Positions 9,235 through 17,317 of a DNA stretch of 64,000 bases are shown here, one piece after another. Where the stretch lies: positions 4,464,001-4,528,000 of the forward strand of contig OZ245940.1 in the NCBI GenBank assembly GCA_965230045.1, read 5' to 3'. A model generated the notes under the pieces. The model was not told where the DNA came from. It searched no databases and saw only the letters and a list, made by a program, of their open reading frames with translations. A program made the position numbers and the translations under genes. The stretch is from G963662905 sp965230045 (lineage in GTDB: Bacteria; Bacteroidota; Bacteroidia; Bacteroidales; WRLA01). The first letter of the stretch is position 1, and each line of letters begins with the position of its first letter.

Positions 9235-10201
9235 CTTCAGGCTTGTTCATAAGGTTGTTCAGTTCTGGAATGCTCAATCCTGTTTCATTGCTTATTTCTT
9301 CAACGCTTTTGCCCATTTCATGCAGCAGTTTGGCAAGTTTCGTTTTTGTCCGCAGGGTTTCCAGCTTGGCAGTGCCAGCCTCCTGTTTGGCAGAGTAGGC
9401 TTCCATCCTTGCATTACTGGCGGCCTGTTTCGCTGTATCAGCTTCCATCCTTGCCTCTTCGATCTTTTTCTCAAAGCGCGACTCCTGCTGGTCAAAAATA
9501 AAATCAATTTCTTCCTCTGCATCCAATTGACGGCGGAAGGCATCGTCCAGCAAAGGTTTTTGAAGATACTGCGCAACATCATGAAAGCCCTCGGGAATCT
9601 CCTGTAAATCAAGGATATAATTCTGCCCCGATATCCAAGACTGGTTAAAAAACATCATAAACTGCTCCAGGCGGCTTTTGCGCTCTGCCGGCAAACGGCG
9701 CACCTGCAAAATATGCGAGCGGTGCGTGAGGTGGTTAATGAAAAAACTGTCAACTGCTACCGGCTCTTTGCTTACCGAATTGACAATCTGACGGTTAACC
9801 GTTACCGCCATATAAGGGACATCATCCAGATTATAGCCCAAAATATATACCGTAATAATAGGACGGATCTTATCATAAAGCTTTTCCGCTTCGGCAACCG
9901 TATTCATATAATTCATCCCGAGATAGTTGCGGACCCGGCGGATGTCGGTGGCAAACTTCGATTTCTGCAATTCGATCAGTACGGTCTGTTCTTTCCCTTC
10001 GTCATTGCGGATGCGTGCTTTAAAATCAAGGCGGAACAAACTCAACCCCCTTTTATCATCAGAAGCATGGGTTTCCTGCTGGCCCAAGTCCAGTTCAATA
10101 ATTTCCTCATCGAGCAAAACAGACAGCACCTTACGGGCGATGCGCTCGTTTTGCATCAGATATTTAAAGGCTTTGTCGTATAATGGGTTAACTATTTTCA
10201 T
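9221..10201 (-). CDS. Rpn family PD-(D/E)XK nuclease / putative transposase, copy B
   Basis: A 326-residue protein, nearly identical to copy A except for scattered substitutions and a longer coiled coil (an extra unit around EAYSAKQEAGTAKLE). The catalytic residues are the same (Asp59, Glu77, Gln79, Lys80). I chose the ATG at 10199-10201. It matches the start of copy A, and a consensus promoter (10218-10248) lies just upstream, which excludes the in-frame ATG at 10237. The last codons (EDENS-stop) are read from the start of copy A in another frame, so the C-terminus was shaped by the duplication junction. Confidence 0.85.
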   Translation of the reverse strand: MKIVNPLYDKAFKYLMQNERIARKVLSVLLDEEIIELDLGQQETHASDDKRGLSLFRLDFKARIRNDEGKEQTVLIELQKSKFATDIRRVRNYLGMNYMNTVAEAEKLYDKIRPIITVYILGYNLDDVPYMAVTVNRQIVNSVSKEPVAVDSFFINHLTHRSHILQVRRLPAERKSRLEQFMMFFNQSWISGQNYILDLQEIPEGFHDVAQYLQKPLLDDAFRRQLDAEEEIDFIFDQQESRFEKKIEEARMEADTAKQAASNARMEAYSAKQEAGTAKLETLRTKTKLAKLLHEMGKSVEEISNETGLSIPELNNLMNKPEDENS

Positions 10202-10217
10202 ATCAGATTGATTGATA

Positions 10218-10248
10218 CAAAAATAGCGAAAAATCAATTAGAAGTCAA
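10218..10248 (-). promoter_or_regulatory. Promoter of the Rpn tandem
   Basis: On the minus strand, TTG (10246-10248), a 20-base spacer and TATTTTTG (10218-10225) match the Bacteroidota consensus. Transcription would start at about 10211, just before the ATG at 10201, giving a very short leader. Confidence 0.6.
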
Positions 10249-10267
10249 TCCTCATTTGGATACATAT

Positions 10268-11374
10268 TTACTTCCCTGCGAAACGGATTTCAATGGCGCC
10301 CATTCCAAAATTCGACATAGGAGCGTCCTGATATTGAATGCCATCATAATCTTTGAGCACTTCGAGCAGTGCATTTTTAAGCACGCCCTGCCCCACTCCA
10401 TGGATGAATGTTACTTTACGGAAATTATTGGTCAGGGCGCTTTCCATGCATTTGGTAAAATAACCCACCTGAAAGCCAAGCATTTGCCCTTTGTCCATGC
10501 TTCGGTAATCTTCCGCAACAGCTTCAATATGCAGATCAACCACTGCTTCGGAAGGGCTGGTTTGGTGGCGTGCAATAAAAGGTTTTGGTTTTACATGCAC
10601 CGCTGATCCACTCACCGATTCTTCACCGCTGATTTTCAACTTCCGTCCTTCCGGATGCATTTGCACAAAATCCAGGGCATCCCAAAGGCCGAAAAGAAAC
10701 ATCATATCGGGCAGTAAATTATATTCCTTATAATTATCCTGCTTTGTAAAACGTCCGCCTTTTATTCCGAAACTAACACTCATGGGCTTAAAGAGCACAT
10801 CGCCCTTTTCGGGATGCAGCATTACCTGAATCATTCCACGCGACCATTCCTCGAGTTCGCCCACAGGTATTGAATCAAGCAATAATTTAGAATGAGCCGG
10901 CACAGCATCATAATCCTTGCCTATAAACTGACCGCTCTCCACATCCTGAAGAAAAATATTTACAAGACAATCATGAGGGCTATGATTAAAGAAGTACACA
11001 TCAAAATCACCTGAAAGGAAAACCTTTTGATTTTGCGGCACAAAAGCCAGATACAAACCTTCGGGTACTGTATTGCGCCTTTTCATCAAGGAAATTTTAT
11101 CAATCCGCTCGGTATAAGCTTCTTCTTCCTCATAAACGGGCTCCTCCGCTTTAGGCTTTTTCGGTTCGCTGAGCACCCCTTCAAAAAATTTCTCTTTCGA
11201 CAGCTCAATGTTTTCCTGTCCGCGTTGGGAAAGAATCAGCTCATTTACCAGGGTGGGCAACGCAAAACCATCATTGGTTTCCACCTCAACCATTTTGCTG
11301 TTCAAAATCCTTTTTACCCTTCCTCCTCCTGTTTGGTTCAAAAACTGAACCCTATCGCCTACTTTGAATTTCAT
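10268..11374 (-). CDS. DUF2027 domain protein with C-terminal Smr domain
   Basis: A 368-residue cytoplasmic protein. The N-terminus MKFKVGDRVQFLNQTGGG is the small SH3-like domain at the head of DUF2027 proteins. A charged linker follows, then a beta-rich middle domain. The C-terminal Smr domain (about 285-368) has VDLHIEAVAEDY and the TFIHGVGQGVLKNAL motif (HGxGxGxL), typical of Smr nicking or RNA-cleaving domains related to MutS2. I chose the ATG at 11372-11374 because the family begins with this KVGDRV segment and a -7 box lies just upstream, so the in-frame upstream ATG (11452) is not used. The role in Bacteroidota is not established. Confidence 0.8.
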   Translation of the reverse strand: MKFKVGDRVQFLNQTGGGRVKRILNSKMVEVETNDGFALPTLVNELILSQRGQENIELSKEKFFEGVLSEPKKPKAEEPVYEEEEAYTERIDKISLMKRRNTVPEGLYLAFVPQNQKVFLSGDFDVYFFNHSPHDCLVNIFLQDVESGQFIGKDYDAVPAHSKLLLDSIPVGELEEWSRGMIQVMLHPEKGDVLFKPMSVSFGIKGGRFTKQDNYKEYNLLPDMMFLFGLWDALDFVQMHPEGRKLKISGEESVSGSAVHVKPKPFIARHQTSPSEAVVDLHIEAVAEDYRSMDKGQMLGFQVGYFTKCMESALTNNFRKVTFIHGVGQGVLKNALLEVLKDYDGIQYQDAPMSNFGMGAIEIRFAGK

Positions 11375-11407
11375 ATATGTCGTTCTTTTAAAATCAATTT
11401 TTTCCTG

Positions 11408-11415
11408 CAAATTTA
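11408..11415 (-). promoter_or_regulatory. -7 element before the DUF2027/Smr gene
   Basis: On the minus strand TAAATTTG fits TAnnTTTG, 34 bases before the chosen start. No good TTG was seen at the expected distance. Confidence 0.4.
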
Positions 11416-11496
11416 CATCTATAAATCCGGATAGCCTTAAGTTAATCTCCAAAAGACAAACAAGTATCTGAACTTATAAATTCAAAAAAGATTTCT

Positions 11497-11504
11497 TATT
11501 TTTG
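11497..11504 (+). promoter_or_regulatory. -7 element before the copper-type receptor operon
   Basis: TATTTTTG matches the -7 consensus 15 bases before the start codon, divergent from the DUF2027 promoter about 80 bases away. The -33 element is not obvious, which could mean activator dependence. Confidence 0.45.
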
Positions 11505-11519
11505 CTAAAATGATTTTCT

Positions 11520-13853
11520 ATGATCCGATATTTATCCCAACTACTGATTATTCTGCTGTCTTCCGCAGCTCTGGGACAAAACCTTAATACAGAAGGATTT
11601 GTAACCGATAAAACCAACGGAAACCCCATTCAGGGAGCAGAATTGATGATCGAAGGCACTGATCTGGGCTGCATCAGCGATATAAAAGGTGAATTTGCCC
11701 TGAAAGCCAATGTGCGGTTCCCCATTAAAATAAGCGTTAGTCATTTGGGCTACAGCAAATTTACCCTAAGCCTCACTTCCAATCCCACAGGAAAAATCCA
11801 CATTGAGCTGTCACCGGCAACCATTATGCTGGGACAGGCAGAAATCCTGGACAGCAACTGTTTTCCGCAATCCTTCAGCCGGACAGAAAAGATGAATGCC
11901 CGCGAAATTCAACGCATCAGCAAAAATGATATTGGCGACATCCTCCGCACACTTCCCAATGTTGACGGCATTAGAAAAGGCGGCCAGGGCATTGACCCCG
12001 TTATCCGTGGGTTTAAGTTCAACCAACTGAACATACAAGCCAATAGTGGGCAAAAAGTTGAAGGCGGCTGCCCAAACCGAATGGACCCAACAGCCGCTCA
12101 TTTTGATGTTGGTGACCTGGAACAAATAACCGTAATCAAAGGGCCTTTTAGTTTGAAATACGGGCCTTCCATAGGCGGGGTAGTAAATTTAATTACAAAC
12201 AAAGCGCGCCCAATGCCCGAAAACAATTTCCTGCTCAATGCTTCCAAAAGCTGGCAATCGAATTGGGAAGGCAGTAAGGACCATCTGGATTTCTCCCTGG
12301 GCAACGAACATATTTTCATGACAGCTTCAGGGAATTACCAAAAGTACGGCGACTATAAAAGCGGCGATGGCCGGATTGTGGATGCTGCTTTGGAAAAATA
12401 TAATGCAGCTGCTTCCGTTGGCGCACAAATCTCAAAAGGCCACATCATCAGGGTTTCCTCAGATTATTCCTATGGTCGGAATATCGACTTTGCAAGCCTG
12501 CCCATGGATGAACGCACAGACAACACTAAAATGTACGCACTGGATTATGAAGGCCAGGGTTTTGGCGATTATTTCGGCGCCAGCAAATTCAAAATTTATT
12601 ATTCGGATGTAGAGCATATTATGGACAACAAAAACCGCCCCTTCAGCGATACAGTTGTTGCTATATCGAGCATTGATGCCATTAATAAAGGAGGACGCTT
12701 TGAGCAAACTGTCCGCATGTTCGCCCAAAAATTTATTCTCGGTGCTGATTTGGAAATTATTGATAAAGATGGCGAACGTACAAAAACCAAAATCCTCGAT
12801 CCCGGCCTGCCAACCAAATACGAAATGCTTTGGGGCAATGCTAAAACACAAAATACAGGAGTATTTGCCGGATGGGAAAATCAATTCGGTGCCATCAGCC
12901 TGCGCACTATGTTGCGTGTTGATTTTAACAGCGCAGACAGCGACCCCATGCAAGTGAAAAATATGAACGGAGGGATTATCTGGGAAAACGCCAACACCTC
13001 ATCAGATTTTACCAATCTGAGTTTTTCGGTCGGGATGCGCTATCAGCTGAGCGAACATTTTAACACAGAGCTGAGCTTCGGCCGGGGCGTCCGCAGTCCG
13101 GATATGACTGAGCGTTTCATCACGCTTTTGCCTGTTGGCTATGATAATTATGATTATCTCGGAAACCCCGAACTCAAACCGGAGTACAATTACGAAACCG
13201 ACCTCAGTTTCAACTACAACCATCCCCAAACAGGACAAATCAACATCAGCGCATTTTACAGTTACGTGGGCAATTATATCAGTGGTATCATCCTGCCCCC
13301 AACGCAAATGAAACCACAGACCAAAGGCGTGTTGGGCGTAAAACAATTCTACAATGCCGATCATGTTTATCTCACCGGATTTGAAGCACGTTATGCCACG
13401 CCGCTTAGCTTTAAACCCGGAATACTCTTTACCCTTGGACACACAACAGGCATCAACCCAAAAGCACACAGCTGGGTAAAAAATGATGACGGAACCTATG
13501 AAGAGAAAGATATTATTAACGACCCACTGCCCGAAATACCGCCCCTGAAAATAAAACTCGACATCAGCTGGCCCATCCTGAACAACACATTGAAGCCTGT
13601 TTTCAGCATCCGGATGGCCGCAGAACAAACACGCGTCTCAAAAGCGTATGAAGAAAGTCCTTCGGAAGGCTATATCGTAACAGATTTCCGGGTCAGCTAT
13701 ACTTATAATGAGTATTTTAGCTTAAATGCCGGCATCAAAAACATCTTGGACAAAAACTATTATGAACACCTCAACCGAAAACTTATCGATGCCTCCGGTC
13801 CCTTGTACGAGCCGGGACGAATGCTTTTTATTAACCTTAATTTCAGCATATAA
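11520..13853 (+). CDS. OprC/NosA-like TonB-dependent receptor, probable copper uptake
   Basis: A 777-residue outer-membrane receptor with signal peptide, a CarboxypepD_reg-like domain (about 22-105), a plug (about 120-230) and a barrel ending in FINLNFSI. The plug contains GGCPNRMDP (Cys184, Met188). This CxxxM signature is shared with OprC and NosA, where the Cys and Met ligate copper; the match is from family knowledge. The downstream MbnP-like and MbnH-like genes support copper as substrate. It heads a four-gene cluster: the next gene starts immediately after its stop. Selenium, iron or another metal cannot be excluded without binding data. Confidence 0.8.
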   Translation: MIRYLSQLLIILLSSAALGQNLNTEGFVTDKTNGNPIQGAELMIEGTDLGCISDIKGEFALKANVRFPIKISVSHLGYSKFTLSLTSNPTGKIHIELSPATIMLGQAEILDSNCFPQSFSRTEKMNAREIQRISKNDIGDILRTLPNVDGIRKGGQGIDPVIRGFKFNQLNIQANSGQKVEGGCPNRMDPTAAHFDVGDLEQITVIKGPFSLKYGPSIGGVVNLITNKARPMPENNFLLNASKSWQSNWEGSKDHLDFSLGNEHIFMTASGNYQKYGDYKSGDGRIVDAALEKYNAAASVGAQISKGHIIRVSSDYSYGRNIDFASLPMDERTDNTKMYALDYEGQGFGDYFGASKFKIYYSDVEHIMDNKNRPFSDTVVAISSIDAINKGGRFEQTVRMFAQKFILGADLEIIDKDGERTKTKILDPGLPTKYEMLWGNAKTQNTGVFAGWENQFGAISLRTMLRVDFNSADSDPMQVKNMNGGIIWENANTSSDFTNLSFSVGMRYQLSEHFNTELSFGRGVRSPDMTERFITLLPVGYDNYDYLGNPELKPEYNYETDLSFNYNHPQTGQINISAFYSYVGNYISGIILPPTQMKPQTKGVLGVKQFYNADHVYLTGFEARYATPLSFKPGILFTLGHTTGINPKAHSWVKNDDGTYEEKDIINDPLPEIPPLKIKLDISWPILNNTLKPVFSIRMAAEQTRVSKAYEESPSEGYIVTDFRVSYTYNEYFSLNAGIKNILDKNYYEHLNRKLIDASGPLYEPGRMLFINLNFSI

Positions 13854-14225
13854 ATGAAAAAAATTATCATAATTAGCATTGGATTACTGATCATATTTCT
13901 TAGCTCATGCGATGACAATGCGCAGCATAATATTATTCAATACCGAGCCGACGGAGCCTCCGGTCAATACGAACTCAGCTGGCTGGATGCTGCCGGAGAA
14001 AAGAAAAGCGCAGTAATTGATCCAACAAGCGCCAAAGAAATCTGGTCTGTTACTTTTGAAGCCGAAGAAGGACAAATTTATTTTTTAAGCGGACGGTACT
14101 ACAATCCCGAAAACAAGCTGAATATCAGTGTGCTACTGAACGGGAAAAATCTTAAAACCGCCACTTCGGTTTACGACACAACACGATACATAATTGTTTC
14201 AGGAAATGTACCATATGAAAATTAA
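13854..14225 (+). CDS. Small lipoprotein in copper-type operon, unknown function
   Basis: A 123-residue lipoprotein with signal peptide and lipobox FLSSC (Cys19). The mature part is a single small beta-rich domain with several tyrosines (YRADGASGQYELSW, YFLSGRYYNPENKL). The length and the ending TATSVYDTTRYIIVSGNV suggest an immunoglobulin-like or C2-like fold. It begins directly after the receptor stop codon and overlaps the MbnP-like gene by 11 bases, so it is clearly in the same operon. I do not recognise a named family. A periplasmic partner of the copper receptor is an inference from position only. Confidence 0.65.
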   Translation: MKKIIIISIGLLIIFLSSCDDNAQHNIIQYRADGASGQYELSWLDAAGEKKSAVIDPTSAKEIWSVTFEAEEGQIYFLSGRYYNPENKLNISVLLNGKNLKTATSVYDTTRYIIVSGNVPYEN

Positions 14226-15036
14226 ACATATCATATTTATATTACTCACCCCTTTTGTGTTTTTTTCCTGCTCAGAGGATGATGACGAAAAGCCCACCAC
14301 AGAAAATACAGGCAAAATCGCGCTGCAATTCATTCATCAGGTAAATGGCAGGCCGCTTATCGCGGATAGTATGATGTACACCAATGCCGCCGGAAACCAC
14401 TACCTGATTACGGAAGTACAATATTTCATCTCAGATTTGAAACTGCACCGAAACAATGCCGAAGATATTTTGATTGATGACTGGCAGGACATCTGGTATG
14501 TGGACAACGATATACCTTCCACGCAGATTTGGAATATTTCTGATAAAATTCCGGTTGGAAACTATGATTCCATCAGTTTTACCTTTGGGATATCCGAAGA
14601 AAAAAACCAAAGCCTGATGTTTATCAATCCTCCGGAGCGCGATATGTTCTGGCCCGAATTTCTGGGCGGCGGCTACCACTACCTAAAGCTCAACGGAAAA
14701 TGGCAAAACGACGGAATGGGCAAAAACCGGCCTTTTGAATTTCATCTCGGCATTGGCCAGATTTACAAAAATGATTCGGCCTATGTGCCCGATATCATCG
14801 GCTTTGTGCAAAACCATTTCCGCGTAAAGCTGCCAATAAACGACTTGGAAATAGAAACGGATAAAAGCCTGCAACTCAAGCTGATCATGGAAATACAGAA
14901 TTGGTTTCAAAACCCGTTTATTTATGATCATGCTGATTATGCACAAAACACCATGCAATCGCAGGAAGCCATGCACAAAGGCTGCATGAATGGCAAGGAA
15001 AATGTTTTTCGCATTGAAAAAAGGCAGGAGGAATGA
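14215..15036 (+). CDS. MbnP-like copper-associated lipoprotein
   Basis: A 273-residue lipoprotein. The start at 14215 gives a proper signal peptide with lipobox VFFSC (Cys19); the in-frame ATG at 14194 would add seven residues before it. The segments ALQFIHQVNGRPL, YLITEVQYFISDLKL and the C-terminal MQSQEAMHKGCMNG are hallmarks of the MbnP/CorA-related family. In characterised members, a partner MbnH oxidises a tryptophan of MbnP to kynurenine to build a copper site. Several tryptophans are present (for example DDWQDIW and MFWPEF). The modified one cannot be told from sequence alone. It overlaps the MbnH-like gene by ATGA. Confidence 0.75.
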   Translation: MKIKHIIFILLTPFVFFSCSEDDDEKPTTENTGKIALQFIHQVNGRPLIADSMMYTNAAGNHYLITEVQYFISDLKLHRNNAEDILIDDWQDIWYVDNDIPSTQIWNISDKIPVGNYDSISFTFGISEEKNQSLMFINPPERDMFWPEFLGGGYHYLKLNGKWQNDGMGKNRPFEFHLGIGQIYKNDSAYVPDIIGFVQNHFRVKLPINDLEIETDKSLQLKLIMEIQNWFQNPFIYDHADYAQNTMQSQEAMHKGCMNGKENVFRIEKRQEE

Positions 15037-16196
15037 AGAAATTCATTGAAATATCATTTGTTTTTTTCGTAGCGCTCAGTTTTACGGCCTGTTCTTCCGG
15101 TGATGACGAACCCATACCGCAAGCCGAATATAAGCCCACACCCTACCAGATCGAAATTCCCTATGGTTTTCCCGACCAACTGAACATCCCGGAAGACAAT
15201 CCCCTGACTTATGAAGGTATAGAACTCGGGCGTTACCTTTTCTATGACGGCAGATTGTCAGGCCGCAACCATCCTGATTCGCTCATGAGCTGCGGAACAT
15301 GCCATTTGCAAAAAAACAGTTTTGAATGCGGCATTGACCATCCTCGGTTTCATGGACATCCGTATGGCCTGAGCGGTCAAAAAACACCACATGTAATGTT
15401 GCCTTTGGTGAATCTGGTATGGAACCAAAGCGGATATGGCTGGAACGGGATCGTCAGTGAAAGCGGTCCGAACCCCGAAATGAAAAACCTGGAAGATTTT
15501 GTTTGGATGTCAGTTATGGCACCACATGAAATTGCCGGCGATACAAACCGGACAGTTGATCTAATCACTTCAATTCCTGGCTATGCGGAACTTTTCAAAA
15601 AAGCTTTTGGTAGTGAAATTATAACAATGGATCGGATCAGCAAGGCCATTGCGCAATTTGTGCGGACATTGGTTTCCTCCAACAGCAAATTTGATCGTTA
15701 CCTCAGAGGCGAAGAAATGCTCACTGCATCCGAATTAAACGGATTTATCCTTTTTACTACCGAGGAAGGTGCCGATTGTTTTCATTGCCACGGCGGATAC
15801 GGCAATCCTCTTTTTACAACCAACCTGTTCTACAATAACGGGAAAGACAGTCTCTTCACAGGAGCTTTTGCCGATCCACGCGACCGTTATCACATCACCG
15901 GAGACCCAATGGATTTGGGAGCATATAAAGCCACAACGCTACGGAATATCCGTTTCCAGGCACCATATATGCACGATGGCCGTTTCAAAACCCTTGATGA
16001 CGTTATTAACTTTTATAATGAAGGACTGCTGTGGTCTCCCTACATCAACCCTTTGATGCACCATATTGCCGATGGGGGAACGCGTCTCAACAAACAGGAA
16101 ATCAACGATTTAAAAAACTTCCTGATCAGTCTGGAAGACACTGCTTTCCTGAATAAGCCCGCTTTTAGCAAGCCCAAATCCTTTCCCGACGAATAA
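15033..16196 (+). CDS. MbnH-like dihaem cytochrome c peroxidase family lipoprotein
   Basis: A 387-residue lipoprotein (lipobox FTAC, Cys20) with two haem c sites. These are CGTCH at Cys87-Cys90-His91 and CFHCH at Cys249-Cys252-His253. The spacing and GRYLFYDGRLSG belong to the CcpA/MauG/MbnH superfamily. Further support is APYMHDGRFKTLDDVINFYN, the C-terminal motif of these dihaem proteins. Adjacent to an MbnP-like gene, it most likely acts as an MbnH-type oxidase modifying that protein, rather than as a true peroxidase. It is the last gene of the cluster: an AT-rich gap precedes the PorP/SprF gene. Confidence 0.82.
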   Translation: MKKFIEISFVFFVALSFTACSSGDDEPIPQAEYKPTPYQIEIPYGFPDQLNIPEDNPLTYEGIELGRYLFYDGRLSGRNHPDSLMSCGTCHLQKNSFECGIDHPRFHGHPYGLSGQKTPHVMLPLVNLVWNQSGYGWNGIVSESGPNPEMKNLEDFVWMSVMAPHEIAGDTNRTVDLITSIPGYAELFKKAFGSEIITMDRISKAIAQFVRTLVSSNSKFDRYLRGEEMLTASELNGFILFTTEEGADCFHCHGGYGNPLFTTNLFYNNGKDSLFTGAFADPRDRYHITGDPMDLGAYKATTLRNIRFQAPYMHDGRFKTLDDVINFYNEGLLWSPYINPLMHHIADGGTRLNKQEINDLKNFLISLEDTAFLNKPAFSKPKSFPDE

Positions 16197-16273
16197 AATT
16201 AATACGTTCAAAATAAATTTTTTGTTTATATTTACAGTCTATATATTTTATGATACTTTTCAATAGACTGTTT

Positions 16274-17317
16274 ATGCGCTACACCAAAGAAATAAGTTCC
16301 ATTGTTTTTCTGGCAGTTTCTGTTCTTATTTCGCATGCACAGCATTTACCAGGCAACAAATACGACGAAGGTTTTCTCCTAAACCCTGCCTATTGCGGAC
16401 TCACAGGAGAATGCAGTTTGCGCGCAGGATTCTATTACAGCAATCAATGGGAAGGAAATTTTGTCAGCAACAGTTTTCAGGCGGACATACGTTTGCGCCC
16501 AACAAATTCAAAAGGCTCTTCATTTGGAATTGGGCTTAGTGCAGGAAACCAAAAATGCCCTAATGACCTGATAAACAAAAATATTGCCGGCATTAGCTTT
16601 GCCTATCACAAGCAAATAAACCAGCTGTTGGTACATCTTGGAACATCTGTCCTTTGGCAACAAAAAAAACTGAATACCAACGACTTTCAATTTGCTTCAC
16701 AATGGAGCCGGGGAAATTTTGACCCTTCTGTCCCATCAGGAGAAACAGGCATTTCTGAAACAGCAAGTTCTGTTGCACTCAATACAGGCGCTATTGCAGA
16801 GCTGATCATTCCTGATTTTCCGATCAAAAATCTACGTGCAGGCATTTCCGGGCATTATCTAAACCAACCGTATGAGAGCTTTACGGAATCATCCTACCAT
16901 TACACCATTGCCACACTCCTGCACTTTGATTGCGAAATTTATATCGCGCCGGTTTTAAGCCTGATCCCATACTATACGTCTTATTCAGGCCAAACCGAAA
17001 GTTTAGTAATATACGGAGGCGGGCTACATTTAGACATCATCAAAAAACACAATCATTTTCGCTTAATTGCCGGGGCAGGCATACAAAGCAAACCCTATAA
17101 AGCCATTCGCATGAATACCGGGATCGGCTTTCATAATTTTAATGTCAATGCCTGGTACAGCCTTTATAGCGAAGGGGTTATACCCGATTATATGAATTAT
17201 GGAATTGCCGGGTTTTCTGTAACTTACAACGGTTTATGTTTCGTCGGCAAAAACAAAAAATCATGCCTGATGCCCGATGCTGAATATTATAAAAGGAATC
17301 GCAAATGGAAAAGATAA
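16274..17317 (+). CDS. PorP/SprF family type IX secretion membrane protein
   Basis: About 347 residues. Signal peptide, then GNKYDEGFLLNPAYCGLTGE, a variant of the N-terminal FNPAYAG motif of PorP/SprF proteins. An outer-membrane barrel of repeated amphipathic strands follows, ending with YGIAGFSVTYNGL before a short basic tail. SprF-type proteins serve type B T9SS cargo, and this gene overlaps such a cargo gene by 13 bases. I prefer the ATG at 16274, which starts a clean signal peptide; an in-frame ATG at 16250 would add eight residues. Confidence 0.82.
   Translation: MRYTKEISSIVFLAVSVLISHAQHLPGNKYDEGFLLNPAYCGLTGECSLRAGFYYSNQWEGNFVSNSFQADIRLRPTNSKGSSFGIGLSAGNQKCPNDLINKNIAGISFAYHKQINQLLVHLGTSVLWQQKKLNTNDFQFASQWSRGNFDPSVPSGETGISETASSVALNTGAIAELIIPDFPIKNLRAGISGHYLNQPYESFTESSYHYTIATLLHFDCEIYIAPVLSLIPYYTSYSGQTESLVIYGGGLHLDIIKKHNHFRLIAGAGIQSKPYKAIRMNTGIGFHNFNVNAWYSLYSEGVIPDYMNYGIAGFSVTYNGLCFVGKNKKSCLMPDAEYYKRNRKWKR

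Larger units (their letters stand above)
8275..10201. repeat. Tandem gene duplication (two about 0.96-kb units)
   Basis: The units 8275-9234 and 9221-10201 are near-identical over their full length, differing mainly in the coiled-coil repeat number. The shared junction is ATGAAAATAGTTAA, which is at once the stop region of one copy and the start of the next. The same junction links copy A to the remnant at 8182-8288. Confidence 0.85.

Noticed and set aside
8746..10183. Two 156-residue plus-strand frames opposite the Rpn genes
   Set aside because: They are identical antisense shadows duplicated with the nuclease genes; the minus-strand proteins carry the family motifs.
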